DNA of 64,000 nucleotides from an uncultured Clostridia bacterium (GCA_947628815.1 CANRBJ010000006.1:1-64000); one strand, 5' to 3'. Positions 30,722 through 41,176 are shown, counted from the stretch's first letter. Numbers and translations: made by a program. Notes: generated by a model not told the origin, from the letters alone.

Positions 30722-32671
30722 ATGCTATTAAATTTTATTGGAATAATTATTGTGTTGTTAGGAGCAGTAACAATAATTATGCGTTCTGTAACAAAGAAAA
30801 AAGAGCAGAAAGTAGAACAAGAAGTTGAAGTGGATGACAAGACATATACATTGGATAAAATGACGGCATACGTTAAAAAGAGACTTGATGAAATAACCAA
30901 GATAAATTTATATGATATAGGTCTTTCAGAAGAAGAATTAAAAAGAAGAAAAAAGAAAAAATACGAACTAAAAAAGGCACTTAAAGGATGTACCTATGGT
31001 GATGTAAATGATAAAAAGTATATAAAAGAATTAATTTACGATTTACTATTAAAAGAATATGGAGTAGATGAAATTAATATATCAAAAGCAATACCATTTG
31101 ATATTCCATCATTATTAACAGATCAAGATAAATTTGATATATTAATTTATATGTACAAAAAAGAATTTGGATATGAAGCATTAACACAAATAATTAAAAA
31201 ATACAATCTAGCTGTATTAAAATACATAGCAGGAGAAACAAAACCAAGTTATGTTATAACAGGAGAAGAAATTAGCGATATTTACGAAAAAGAACAACTT
31301 GACTTAACATTTGCAGACAAACTAAACGTAGTTGTACAAAGAATTTATCAACATTACAAAGGATATAGTAGTATTGATGAAGTAAGAGATATGAACATAG
31401 ATGGTGTATCTGGAGGTGTATCTGGTTTACCAGAATCTTTTTTAAGCCAAGTAGCACAAACAGATGGAGACTATCTAGATCAAGTATTAGAAAACAAAGT
31501 TCCGCGTGCCTGCGACAGTATATGGATATTCTTCCAAGGAAAATCTATAAGACTTGCATTTTTATCATTTGGAACAGAAAGCGAACTAAAAAGAGTATGT
31601 CAAAACATATATAAATATAATAACCCAGGACAATTATCAGACACCAATGGTTATAAAATTAATGAAATGAAAGACGGTTCGCGTGTCGTTGTTGTTAGAC
31701 CATCTTTCTCAGAAACATGGGCATTTTTCGTAAGAAAATTCGACGTAAAAAGAGCAACACTTGAGCAATTAATAGTATTCCCAGGAAAAGAAAAAGCAAT
31801 CGACTTATTAAAATTCTTAGTAAAAGGAGCAAGAATTATTTCACTTACTGGTGAGCAAGGATGTGGTAAAACAACAATGCTTATGGGTATGATTGAAAAC
31901 ATATATGAAACAATGAACATAAGGGTTCAAGAAACAGCATTCGAGTTGCACTTAAGAAAAATATACCCTACAAGAAACATATTAACATTTAGAGAAACAG
32001 AAACAATTTCAGGACAGGAAGGTCTAGACGTTCAAAAGAAAACTGACGGTTCTGTTAACATCATCGGTGAGGTTGCAACAGACCCCGTAGCATCTTGGAT
32101 GATACAAGCAGCCCAAGTTGCATCTAAATTTACATTATTTACACACCACGCAAAAACATTTCCAAACTTGGTAACAGCACTAAGAAACTCAATGTTAAGA
32201 ACAGGTGTATTTACAAATGAAAAAACAGCAGAAGAGCAAGTTGTACAAGTACTAAACTTTGATATTCACTTAGTAAAAGACTTTAAAGGAAGAAGATATA
32301 TAGAAAGAGTAACAGAATGTATACCAGTAGAAGATAAAAATGAATATACATTCAATCATCAAAAAGAAAAAACACTTGAAGGAAAATTGGACAAATTTTT
32401 TGATAACGCGACACACTATTTTACAAAAGTAACAGATAGACAATTATATACATATGTAAACATTATGGAATACATAGACGGAGAATATGTACTTACAAAC
32501 AAAATATCAGACCAAAACTTGCGTGAAATGAGGAACAATATGGACGACACTGATATTGAAGCATTTGATAAATTTGTTCAAGAAAATTGGGGAACAGATT
32601 TAAGAACAAATGAAGAAAAAATGGCAGAAACTACCAAAAAACGTGGAAGAAAAGCAAAAACAACAACATAA
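30722..32671 (+). CDS. tadA: TadA/CpaF-type secretion ATPase with N-terminal membrane helix
   Basis: 649 aa. An N-terminal helix (LLNFIGIIIVLLGAVTIIM) is unusual for TadA. The ATPase domain has Walker A GEQGCGKTT near residue 378, the Asp box region ETETISGQEG, Walker B-like SVNIIGEVATD and the His box FTHHAKTFPNLVTALRNSM. A basic C-terminal tail KKRGRKAKTTT. It powers pilin or protein export through the TadB/C platform. Confidence 0.92.
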   Translation: MLLNFIGIIIVLLGAVTIIMRSVTKKKEQKVEQEVEVDDKTYTLDKMTAYVKKRLDEITKINLYDIGLSEEELKRRKKKKYELKKALKGCTYGDVNDKKYIKELIYDLLLKEYGVDEINISKAIPFDIPSLLTDQDKFDILIYMYKKEFGYEALTQIIKKYNLAVLKYIAGETKPSYVITGEEISDIYEKEQLDLTFADKLNVVVQRIYQHYKGYSSIDEVRDMNIDGVSGGVSGLPESFLSQVAQTDGDYLDQVLENKVPRACDSIWIFFQGKSIRLAFLSFGTESELKRVCQNIYKYNNPGQLSDTNGYKINEMKDGSRVVVVRPSFSETWAFFVRKFDVKRATLEQLIVFPGKEKAIDLLKFLVKGARIISLTGEQGCGKTTMLMGMIENIYETMNIRVQETAFELHLRKIYPTRNILTFRETETISGQEGLDVQKKTDGSVNIIGEVATDPVASWMIQAAQVASKFTLFTHHAKTFPNLVTALRNSMLRTGVFTNEKTAEEQVVQVLNFDIHLVKDFKGRRYIERVTECIPVEDKNEYTFNHQKEKTLEGKLDKFFDNATHYFTKVTDRQLYTYVNIMEYIDGEYVLTNKISDQNLREMRNNMDDTDIEAFDKFVQENWGTDLRTNEEKMAETTKKRGRKAKTTT

Positions 32672-32707
32672 GATAAAACGAGTAAGAGGGGAGGTGCCTT
32701 TTAAAAA

Positions 32708-34786
32708 ATGTCTAATGATCTATTATTATATGGTTTATTGGGAGTTGCAGCAGCGTTTGTTGTTATAATAATTATATATATTATATTAATGAAAAGAATG
32801 AATAACGCTGATGTAAAAAAAGCAATGGCATTACAAGCAGGAACAAAAGCAAATAGCTTTTCAGCAGATGTTATCTTACAAAAACTATATATGGTATATA
32901 TAAAAATACCAGGAGTTAAAAGATATTTAATAAAACTTAGAAGAAGACTTGAAATTATAAACATAGAAGATGAATATTTAACAAGACGACAAACAGCAGC
33001 TATCTTAACAAAAGCATTAGTAATAATTATAATATTAACAGTATTTATCATTATTTTTACAAGCGATAACACATTATTATTAGCCATATTGCTACTATTT
33101 GAAATTTTCATGATAGAAGCCATCATGGAAGGTATGGTGGATAAAATGGACAGTAAATTACTAAGACAACAAATAGACTTATTTGCAGAAATACGTCATG
33201 CATACCACGATACAAGAATGGTAGAAGAGGCAATATATGAAGTAGCACAAAATGATGAAGTAGAAATATCACGTCAGGCAGAAAAAATTTATGAAGTACT
33301 AATTTCAGACGACCCAGAATCAGAGCTTGAAAAATATTATGACATAGCACCAAATAGTTATTTAAAAGAATTTGCAGGTATCTCTTATTTAACAAGAGAA
33401 TTTGGAGACAGAAAAGATCAACATGGGGCATCACTTTATTTAAAAAACTTAAACAATATTACACAAGAAATGCAAATTGAAATATTGAAAAGAGATAAAC
33501 TAGATTATGTATTTCAAAGTTTATCAATAATTGCAGCAATACCAATTTTATTAATAGAACCAGTAAAAAATTGGGCAGTATCGCAATTTAGTTTTACCAA
33601 TTCCTTTTATAATGGAAAAGGAGGATTAATTGTACAAACATTATTATTAATACTTACATTCGTATGTTATTTATTAATAAGAAAAATAAAAGATAACTCA
33701 TCAACAAATGCAAACATAAAAAACACAGAAAATCCATGGCAAGCAAAATTATACAAACATAAAATAGTTAAAAAAATAGTAGACTTTTTTATGCCAAAGC
33801 CAGGAACAAGAGATGAAAGAAAAATTACAACCCAACTAAAAAATGCAGCATCTAAGCAAAAAATAGAATGGTTATATGTAAATAGAATTACTATTGCAAT
33901 TGCAACTGTATTTATATCAATATTTATGTTTTACCAATTACATAGAATATCAATTGAGTATATTTATGAACAACCTACATCTGACTATAACATACTAGGT
34001 CAAATGTCAGAAAAAGATGAGAAAAAGGGCATGGAGACAACCGAAAAACATAATTACTTTTTAAGAATGTTTAAAGGAAAGACTAAAACAACAAAAGCAC
34101 AAATTATGAATGCGATGAGATATTCACCATATTATGAAGAAGCAACAGATGCAGAAATTGAAAAAGATGCAGATACGATTTATACAAAACTACAAGTTAT
34201 TAATAGCGAATATTTAAAATGGTTTGAAGTTTTACTTTCAATAGTATTTGCTGGAATTGGATATATGGCACCAATATGGATGTTAATATTCCAAGCCAAA
34301 ATGAGACAATTAGATATGGAAGACGAAGTAATGCAGTTCCAAACAATTATATTAATGTTAATGAAAATTGAAAGAGTTAATGTTGAAATGATTTTGGAAT
34401 GGCTAGAAAGATATGCAAACATATTCAAAGAACCAATTACAAAATGTGTAAACAACTACGAAAGTGGCGCATGGGAAGCTTTAGAAGAATTAAAAAATGA
34501 TGTATCATACAATCAATTCATTCGTATAGTAGAAAGCTTACAAGCAGCAGTGGAAAAAATTCCTATTCGTGAAGCATTTGACGAACTAGATACAGAAAGA
34601 GACTACTATCAAGAAAAAAGAAAAGAAGCAAATGAAAGACTAATTTCAAGAAAAGGAATGATAGGAAAAGGAATAGGGTTTGCACCAATGGTATGCTTAT
34701 TCGTAGGGTACTTAATAATACCACTTGTAGCAATAGGTATGATGAGTATGACAAGCGCATTTGGAACAATGTCATCAATGATGTAA
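32708..34786 (+). CDS. TadB/TadC-like membrane platform protein
   Basis: 692 aa with hydrophobic segments near residues 5-27, 100-140, about 278-300, 310-330, 395-415, 505-530 and 655-690. Two T2SS-F-like cytoplasmic stretches, each with helix-rich sequence (for example MQFQTIILMLMKIERVNVEMILEWL), suggest that TadB-like and TadC-like halves are fused. Start: ATG after AGGGGAGG. Follows tadA as in other Tad loci. Confidence 0.82.
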   Translation: MSNDLLLYGLLGVAAAFVVIIIIYIILMKRMNNADVKKAMALQAGTKANSFSADVILQKLYMVYIKIPGVKRYLIKLRRRLEIINIEDEYLTRRQTAAILTKALVIIIILTVFIIIFTSDNTLLLAILLLFEIFMIEAIMEGMVDKMDSKLLRQQIDLFAEIRHAYHDTRMVEEAIYEVAQNDEVEISRQAEKIYEVLISDDPESELEKYYDIAPNSYLKEFAGISYLTREFGDRKDQHGASLYLKNLNNITQEMQIEILKRDKLDYVFQSLSIIAAIPILLIEPVKNWAVSQFSFTNSFYNGKGGLIVQTLLLILTFVCYLLIRKIKDNSSTNANIKNTENPWQAKLYKHKIVKKIVDFFMPKPGTRDERKITTQLKNAASKQKIEWLYVNRITIAIATVFISIFMFYQLHRISIEYIYEQPTSDYNILGQMSEKDEKKGMETTEKHNYFLRMFKGKTKTTKAQIMNAMRYSPYYEEATDAEIEKDADTIYTKLQVINSEYLKWFEVLLSIVFAGIGYMAPIWMLIFQAKMRQLDMEDEVMQFQTIILMLMKIERVNVEMILEWLERYANIFKEPITKCVNNYESGAWEALEELKNDVSYNQFIRIVESLQAAVEKIPIREAFDELDTERDYYQEKRKEANERLISRKGMIGKGIGFAPMVCLFVGYLIIPLVAIGMMSMTSAFGTMSSMM

Positions 34787-34815
34787 ATTCTACATTAGAA
34801 GGAGGTAATGTTCAT

Positions 34816-35343
34816 ATGGAAAATGCAACAAAAGCGTTGATGATAGGCGCTGGGATGTTAATTGCTGTATTAACTATGGGGTTATTAGTAATGGTAATGA
34901 ATGCAGTAAGCCAAAATTTTAAAACCGAATTCGATATAGAGACATCAGAACAAATTAGAGTTTTCAATAAAGACTATGAATCTTATAATAAAAAATTATT
35001 ACGAGGAACAGATATTATATCTTTATGTAATAAAGCGATAAGTAATAATGACCATTTCATTGATGTACCAGGAAGAGAAATAACAATAGAGTTTCAAATG
35101 AAAGAAGCAATCATTTACAAGCCAAATGGCGATGGAACGGCGATAGGAACTGGTAGAAGTTTTAAAACTAACGAGGTATATACAATGAATGATTTAAATG
35201 CTATAAAAAACGATTCTGAAGCATTTACTGATTTTAAAAGAAGAATCTTCAATTGTACAGGCATAGAATACAACAATAATACTGGGTATGTTAGTAAACT
35301 AAGTTTTAGAGAACAAAAAATAGATTATTCTCAAGGATTATAA
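34816..35343 (+). CDS. Pilin-like exported protein 1 (MENATKAL family)
   Basis: 175 aa starting MENATKALMIGAGML, with one membrane helix at residues 8-30 and a soluble part with KDYESYNKKLLRGTDIISLCNKAI. I chose ATG 34816 (AGGAGGTAATG site) because an upstream start lies inside the platform gene. It is the first of several related small genes that follow the Tad platform, so these are candidate substrates or pseudopilins. Confidence 0.75.
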   Translation: MENATKALMIGAGMLIAVLTMGLLVMVMNAVSQNFKTEFDIETSEQIRVFNKDYESYNKKLLRGTDIISLCNKAISNNDHFIDVPGREITIEFQMKEAIIYKPNGDGTAIGTGRSFKTNEVYTMNDLNAIKNDSEAFTDFKRRIFNCTGIEYNNNTGYVSKLSFREQKIDYSQGL

Positions 35344-35365
35344 AATACGAGGAGGGAAGCGATTT

Positions 35366-35770
35366 ATGGAGAATGCAACTAAAGCGTTAATGATGGGTGT
35401 TGGTATGCTTATAGGAGTTATGCTGTTATCCTTCCTAGTATATATGTTTAAATTTATGTCGTACTACTCGGGGACAGTTCAAAGTAATCTAGATGCAAAA
35501 GAACTATATGAATTTAATGCTAAATTTGAAGAATATCAACGAAGTGATTTAATAGCACAAGATGTAAAATCAATTTTGAATTTAGTAAAAGATTATAATG
35601 CCAATTTTGAAACAGGTGAAAGTGATACGCAAGCTATAAAAGTTGTGTGGGGTGGCGGAATAAACAGTAATGCTATTGAAACAGACTTAATAAATAATGC
35701 GTTTACTTACAGTTGTACACTAGAATATAATATGGAAAAAGTGAGCAGAGTAAGAATAAGCAGAAATTAA
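35366..35770 (+). CDS. Pilin-like exported protein 2 (MENATKAL family)
   Basis: 134 aa. MENATKALMMGVGMLIG begins a single N-terminal helix. The soluble part has FNAKFEEYQRSDLIAQDVKSILNLVKDYN, aligning with its neighbours. Strong GGAGGG site. No classical prepilin peptidase site is visible. Confidence 0.75.
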   Translation: MENATKALMMGVGMLIGVMLLSFLVYMFKFMSYYSGTVQSNLDAKELYEFNAKFEEYQRSDLIAQDVKSILNLVKDYNANFETGESDTQAIKVVWGGGINSNAIETDLINNAFTYSCTLEYNMEKVSRVRISRN

Positions 35771-35849
35771 AATTACAGGAAATTAATACTATTTTAAATA
35801 AAATATTGATAAATAAATAAAAAAATAGTATAATTAAGAAAGGAAAGCA

Positions 35850-36290
35850 ATGAAAAAAGCATTTATTTGTCTAATCATCTTAATAGTTATTGGAAGCATT
35901 GTAGCAGTTGTATTTATATCCAATAATTATAAACAAGCAACTGAAATAAAGAATATAAACAAACAATACGAAGAGTACTTAAATAAAGAACTTTTCGGTA
36001 CAGACGTAACAACAGTTATAAACAAAGCAATAAATTCCAACGAAAAAAACAATATAGAAAAAGACGAAAAAGGTTTTTTTATAGAAAATGACACAAATTC
36101 GATTAAAGTAGAAATTGTTATGCTAAATGAAGAAGGAAAAGAAACATATCAAATGGAAACAATTGATAAAGTAGGTATAAACCAATTCATTAACAATTTT
36201 AATTTGATAAACTTCAAATGTTCAAATATAGAATATCACGATAAAACAAAAATGGTGAAAAAAATAGTTTTTGAACAAATTGAAGAATAA
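35850..36290 (+). CDS. Pilin-like exported protein 3
   Basis: 146 aa. A different N-terminus (MKKAFICLIILIVIGSIVAVV), but the soluble part NKQYEEYLNKELFGTDVTTVINKAI clearly matches protein 1. It has its own -10-like sequence (TATAAT at about 35828) and an AAAGGAAAG site, so it may be expressed separately. Confidence 0.72.
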   Translation: MKKAFICLIILIVIGSIVAVVFISNNYKQATEIKNINKQYEEYLNKELFGTDVTTVINKAINSNEKNNIEKDEKGFFIENDTNSIKVEIVMLNEEGKETYQMETIDKVGINQFINNFNLINFKCSNIEYHDKTKMVKKIVFEQIEE

Positions 36291-36364
36291 ATAAGTTATT
36301 AATATTTTAGATGGAAAATCTAAAGAAAAAATATAAAAATAAAAATTCTAAGGAGGAAAAAATT

Positions 36365-36793
36365 ATGGAGAACGCAACCAAAGCACTATTAATAGCAGGT
36401 GCAGTTTTAGTATCAATATTAATTATAGGAATAGGTATGCTTATATACCAAAGTGTACAAGGAAGTGTAGAGGAAGGAATAGGACAAATTAGTAAACAAG
36501 AAATGGATATGTTTAATGCACAATATCAAAAGTATAATGGAAGAAGAACAGGAGCGCAAGTAAATTCATTACTAAAAGACATGGAAGTTAACAATGCAAG
36601 ATATGAACAAGGAGATCCAAGAAGAGTTAATATTCCTAATAAACCAGCCAATTTTTCTACTGCTAAATATTATACTGTTACTATAACGGACACAAATAAC
36701 GATGGTCTTGTTGATCAATTTACGATAGTAGACGGTGGTATGGGTGCAGGCGCAGGTGCAGGTGCAGGTGCTGGTGCAGGAGCTGGTACATAA
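36365..36793 (+). CDS. Pilin-like exported protein 4 with Gly-Ala repeat tail
   Basis: 142 aa from ATG 36365 (AAGGAGG site; an in-frame start 54 bases upstream has none). It begins MENATKALLIAGAVL with one helix, then FNAQYQKYNGRRTGAQVNSLL. The C-terminus is a run of Gly-Ala dipeptides encoded by six-base repeats (about 36738-36785). The repeat could change length by slippage without shifting frame. Confidence 0.75.
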   Translation: MENATKALLIAGAVLVSILIIGIGMLIYQSVQGSVEEGIGQISKQEMDMFNAQYQKYNGRRTGAQVNSLLKDMEVNNARYEQGDPRRVNIPNKPANFSTAKYYTVTITDTNNDGLVDQFTIVDGGMGAGAGAGAGAGAGAGT

Positions 36794-36817
36794 TTAATTT
36801 AAAAGGAATGAGGATAT

Positions 36818-37606
36818 ATGGAAAATGCTGTTGATGCATTAAAAATAGCTTTCGGTATGTTCATTTTTGTAATGGCTTTAACTCTAGCATTTTCTGTAGT
36901 TGGACAAGCCAGAGCGGCGTCAGAATCTATTTTGACGTTAAACGATAAAACTAGTTTTTATGATTATGTTGAAGAAAATGAAGAAGAAAGTGCAAGAAAT
37001 ACGGATAGAATTGTCGGATTTGAGACAATTCTTCCTACCATATATAGGTATGCGAAAGAACAATACGCAGTTACAATAATTGATAATACAGGAAATATAG
37101 TAGTAAGATATGACCTATATACAGAAGGATTTATGCAAGACTGGGATGAAATGATAAAACTAAAAAATAAAGGCGATTCAAATAGCACAACGAGATATAA
37201 TGAAATAGAAGCGAGAATTGCTAAAGTAGATGAATTTATACAAAAAGAAACCAATAAGTCAAATACAGTATGGAATGCTATAAATAACCGATCATTATAT
37301 GAAGGAGCCAATGGAAATATAAATAGCAGTTCAAGTGTTGTTGCACCATGGATGGGGGACTACAATAATGATATAGTAGAGAGAATACGAGCAGACATTA
37401 ATGGCGAAGTCTATGAAAAAAATAATATAAGATACCAAGGAAAAGGATTAATAAACTATAAAAACAGTAGATTTAAAGAAAAATTTATAGAAATACAAAC
37501 GAGTGGAACTACTATTACTGTACAAGATGACAATACTAATATAGAGTATTCATTAGAAACAGTAAAAGGTAATAAAACACTAGAGATAGTATATATAGAA
37601 CAGTAA
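36818..37606 (+). CDS. Pilin-like exported protein 5
   Basis: 262 aa. MENAVDALKIAFGMFIF leads one N-terminal helix. The soluble part begins ASESILTLNDKTSFYDYVEENEEE and includes IVGFETILPTIYRYAKEQ, which resembles TadE/TadG-like small pseudopilin architecture. No further domain recognised. Site GGAATGAGG. Confidence 0.7.
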   Translation: MENAVDALKIAFGMFIFVMALTLAFSVVGQARAASESILTLNDKTSFYDYVEENEEESARNTDRIVGFETILPTIYRYAKEQYAVTIIDNTGNIVVRYDLYTEGFMQDWDEMIKLKNKGDSNSTTRYNEIEARIAKVDEFIQKETNKSNTVWNAINNRSLYEGANGNINSSSSVVAPWMGDYNNDIVERIRADINGEVYEKNNIRYQGKGLINYKNSRFKEKFIEIQTSGTTITVQDDNTNIEYSLETVKGNKTLEIVYIEQ

Positions 37607-37631
37607 TTAGAAATAAATAGGGGGGATTGCT

Positions 37632-38156
37632 ATGGAAGATAGTATTATTACAATTATTGCAATATTTTTAGCAGCACTATTAATGTTTGTATTTCCATTA
37701 ATGTCCATATCTGATAGAAACGACGACATATCACAACTAGCAGTACAAACTGAAACAGTAGAATTTGTAGATAACATTCGTTCAACTGGTAAACTTACAT
37801 TAGACAATTACGATTCTTTTATTCAAACATTACGAGCAACAGGAAATTCCTACGACGTAGAAATGGAAATAAAAGTATTAGATGAAAACCCAGGTAAAAA
37901 AGCAACGCTTGCAGCAGCTACAAAAATAGGAGAAAACATTTATTACTCGGAATATACTTCACAAATTATGAATGATTTAGCTAGTAGTCCAACTAGAGTA
38001 TTAAAAGAAGGCGATATAATAAGTGTTAATGTAAAAAATACCAATACGACAATTGCACAAATGTTAAAAAATTTCTTTTATAGTATAAGTGGAAATGGTA
38101 CATACCAAATTTCAGCACAGCACGCAGGTGTTGTTATGACAAATGGAAAAAATTAA
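37632..38156 (+). CDS. Pilin-like exported protein 6
   Basis: 174 aa with N-terminal helix IITIIAIFLAALLMFVFPL and a soluble part starting MSISDRNDDISQLAVQTETVEFVDNIRSTGKLTLDNYDSF. Site GGGGGGAT. Same layout as the other small genes of the locus. Confidence 0.7.
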   Translation: MEDSIITIIAIFLAALLMFVFPLMSISDRNDDISQLAVQTETVEFVDNIRSTGKLTLDNYDSFIQTLRATGNSYDVEMEIKVLDENPGKKATLAAATKIGENIYYSEYTSQIMNDLASSPTRVLKEGDIISVNVKNTNTTIAQMLKNFFYSISGNGTYQISAQHAGVVMTNGKN

Positions 38157-38185
38157 TACCTACGTTTAAGATAAGGTGATAACAA

Positions 38186-39736
38186 ATGAAATTACAAAAT
38201 TTAACTGTAATATTTGCAGCAATTATGATACCAATAACATTGGTTCTATCTGCATATATTGGAACACAAATAGATACAGCATCATTGCAGCAATCCTATG
38301 ATACAACGTTACTGGATGCTACACATGATGCTGTAGTAGCATTCGAACTAAATACGGAAAATGATGACTATTCCACAAATGCCGATTCAATAAGAAGAGA
38401 CATTCAAGCTTCAATTAATACATTTGCAAGTAGTTTAGCAAGTGGTCTTGGAACCCCTGGGGCAAATTCGGAATACATTATGCCATATATACCAGCAATA
38501 CTTGTAACATTATATGATGGATATTATATATATTCTCCATCTGAATATACATATCCATCTAAAGAAATTAAGGCAGACGGAACATTGGAAGATGTAACAA
38601 AAACAGGCTATACACATATACTAAAACCATATGTATACTATTCTGCAACATATGAAGATGGTAGTGGAGATTATATAGTAGTAAATTATTCATTAGATAA
38701 TTATATAAGTTTATATGGAAAAATAGGAAACGAAGTAATAGCAAAATCTGGATATTTAACTACTCAAGATGAGAGGAGTGCAATTGCTAGTTCAGAAGAA
38801 CTAAAAGAATATATCAAGTGTGATAATGGATACGGAACATTTAAATATATTTATGTAAATGGTAAAAAAATTTATAATTATTATGGTTCATGGTATACTA
38901 TAAGGGATTCTAAATTAGTACCATATATTGGAGCTATAAACAACTTTGGTGATACTAGTGCGATTCAGTATAAAAATGATTCTGATGCATTTATGTCGTA
39001 TATAACAGGCTCAATTGGAGGAAAATCTATATCATCAATTGTTACGCCTAGTCATTGTGTAGAAGCAAAAGAAAATGGCAATAGTTCGCGTATATTAGAA
39101 CAAGATCCAGAAGATCAAACATCATCATTTAATGAACATAAAAGAAAGATTATTAGACAATCAATACAAAATAATTTAAATAATGCAATGGCAATATATA
39201 ATGCAAATTCTGGTAGTATGGGAACAAATGCTAGTTTTAGAATGCCGAAATTATCTGAAACAGATTGGGAAAAAATATTAACAAATGTAAACTTTGTTAC
39301 ATTTATGCAAGGATTACCAGTGGGGTTAAAGACATACAATAACTATTCAATTGTAACAAGCACAAATAATAAGCAGTATGTAGACCCAGAATCTATTTTT
39401 TTCGTAGATACAACTACGAATCAATATCATACAATATATGGTGTAGCAAGCGAAGGAATAGACGCAAATAATGTAGTAGGATATAAATCACAAGATTTTA
39501 GAAAAGTAAAATATGAGGTAAACACAGGTACTGGAGAAACAGCGGAAGAGTATTATTATAGAAGAGGCGAATACGCTTGCTATAACTGTAAAATATCGTT
39601 AGCAGTGGAAGAAAGAGAGTTGCAACAGATATTAAATGAAAATCCAACATTAAAACAAAAATACTATAGAGCGCTTGCGCGTGAAAGGTATAATTTGAAT
39701 AAAGCAACGGCGATAAAGGCATTTATGACTTACTAA
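38186..39736 (+). CDS. Large exported protein at the end of the Tad locus
   Basis: 516 aa. An N-terminal helix (LTVIFAAIMIPITLVLSAYIG) precedes TQIDTASLQQSYDTTLLDATHDAVVAFELN, a pattern reminiscent of TadG/TadE-type pseudopilins. The remaining 450 residues are Tyr/Ser/Asn rich and extracytoplasmic, with CYNC near residue 475. No enzyme motif recognised. Site AAGGTGAT. The following terminator closes the locus. Confidence 0.75.
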   Translation: MKLQNLTVIFAAIMIPITLVLSAYIGTQIDTASLQQSYDTTLLDATHDAVVAFELNTENDDYSTNADSIRRDIQASINTFASSLASGLGTPGANSEYIMPYIPAILVTLYDGYYIYSPSEYTYPSKEIKADGTLEDVTKTGYTHILKPYVYYSATYEDGSGDYIVVNYSLDNYISLYGKIGNEVIAKSGYLTTQDERSAIASSEELKEYIKCDNGYGTFKYIYVNGKKIYNYYGSWYTIRDSKLVPYIGAINNFGDTSAIQYKNDSDAFMSYITGSIGGKSISSIVTPSHCVEAKENGNSSRILEQDPEDQTSSFNEHKRKIIRQSIQNNLNNAMAIYNANSGSMGTNASFRMPKLSETDWEKILTNVNFVTFMQGLPVGLKTYNNYSIVTSTNNKQYVDPESIFFVDTTTNQYHTIYGVASEGIDANNVVGYKSQDFRKVKYEVNTGTGETAEEYYYRRGEYACYNCKISLAVEERELQQILNENPTLKQKYYRALARERYNLNKATAIKAFMTY

Positions 39737-39743
39737 TATTAAG

Positions 39744-39787
39744 AAAACAAAAAAATTGATTTTTTTAAAAATCAATTTTTTTTGTTT
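39744..39787 (+). terminator. Terminator of the Tad locus
   Basis: AAAACAAAAAAATTGATTTT-type arms and a long T-run. Confidence 0.88.
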
Positions 39788-39842
39788 TAAATTTTATATA
39801 AATGGAAAAACTAATCATAAATACAAAAATGTGAGGTAAGAA

Positions 39843-41084
39843 ATGAAAAATAGTACAAAAGTATTTATTATTGGTTTTTTAATTTTAATTTTTATATATG
39901 TAACAAACATTACATCTATACCAGATAATATTATTCTATTTCAAGGAGAAAGATTGAATATTCCAACATTAGTAGGGGTAAGCTTAAAATCTAACAATCA
40001 AATAGAAAAGGAGCAAACAGTGCAAACATCTAGTAGTATTTTAGAAGCTAATACAGATAAAATAGGAAAGTTAAATTTTAAGCTTAATTTATTTGGTAGG
40101 ATTCCATTAAAAGAGGTAAGTGTTAATGTTATTCCCAAAACTTCGGTTGTACCATTGGGAAATACAGTAGGATTGCGATTATATACAAGTGGAGTATTAG
40201 TTGTGGGAATGAGCGAAATAGAGGGAAATGATCATAAAAAATACAAACCATATGAAAATACCGGAATAGAAGAAGGGGATATGATTGTAGAAGTTGCAAA
40301 CAAAGAAGTAACTTGTACAGCCGATTTGCTAACTAATGTAAATAACTCTAATGGAAAGGATATAAACATTATATATGTACGCAATGGTAAAAGCATAGAA
40401 ACAAGTATTACACCAATAAAAGCGCAAGATAATAAATATAAACTTGGTTTATGGGTAAGAGATGCAGCAGCAGGAGTAGGAACGGTAAGTTTTTATGAGC
40501 CAGCCACAAGAACTTTTGCAGCTTTAGGCCATGGAATACAGGATATAGATACAGAACAACTATTAGATATAGCAAAAGGAGATTTTATTACAACAAAGAT
40601 AGTTTCAATAGTAAAAGGAGAAAAAGGAAATCCAGGGAAAATACAGGGTTCAATAGAAAATAGTACTGTAATTGGTGAAGTGTATAAAAACACAGAATTT
40701 GGAGTATATGGGAAACTAAGCAATATTAGTGCTTTAAATATAAACATAAAAAATGCACTAGAAGTTGCAACTCGCGATGAAATACAAACAGGACCTGCAA
40801 AAATTAGATGTACATTAGAAGATAATAAAACCCAAGAATACTCTATTGAAATAGAGAGGATTTATAAAAATAACAACGAAAATAATAAAAGTATGTTAGT
40901 AAAAGTAACAGATGAAGAATTGATTAAAAAAACTGGCGGAATAATTCAAGGTATGAGTGGAAGCCCAATTATTCAGAACAACAAAGTAGTTGGAGCACTT
41001 ACGCATGTATTAGTTAATGATCCGCAAAAAGGATATGGTGTTTTTGCCGATTTAATGATAAAGCAGGCAAGGGAAGTGGATTGA
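39843..41084 (+). CDS. spoIVB: SpoIVB peptidase
   Basis: 413 aa. A serine peptidase of family S55 that signals from the forespore to activate pro-sigma-K processing. The N-terminal membrane helix is followed by a PDZ domain (GIEEGDMIVEVANKEV). The catalytic region has GHGIQDIDT (His) and GMSGSPIIQNNKVVGALTHVLVNDP (Ser in GMSGSP). Start: ATG behind GTGAGGT. Confidence 0.95.
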   Translation: MKNSTKVFIIGFLILIFIYVTNITSIPDNIILFQGERLNIPTLVGVSLKSNNQIEKEQTVQTSSSILEANTDKIGKLNFKLNLFGRIPLKEVSVNVIPKTSVVPLGNTVGLRLYTSGVLVVGMSEIEGNDHKKYKPYENTGIEEGDMIVEVANKEVTCTADLLTNVNNSNGKDINIIYVRNGKSIETSITPIKAQDNKYKLGLWVRDAAAGVGTVSFYEPATRTFAALGHGIQDIDTEQLLDIAKGDFITTKIVSIVKGEKGNPGKIQGSIENSTVIGEVYKNTEFGVYGKLSNISALNINIKNALEVATRDEIQTGPAKIRCTLEDNKTQEYSIEIERIYKNNNENNKSMLVKVTDEELIKKTGGIIQGMSGSPIIQNNKVVGALTHVLVNDPQKGYGVFADLMIKQAREVD

Positions 41085-41118
41085 TATTATTATATTAAAA
41101 ATGAGGTGATACTATACT

Positions 41119-41157
41119 AAAAAAGTTTTGTTCTTCAATTAAGAACAAAACTTTTTA
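41119..41157. terminator. Bidirectional terminator between spoIVB and murC
   Basis: AAAAAGTTTTGTTCTT / AAGAACAAAACTTTTT, perfect arms with T-runs on both sides. Confidence 0.92.
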
Positions 41158-41176
41158 GTTAGAAACAATATGGTTT

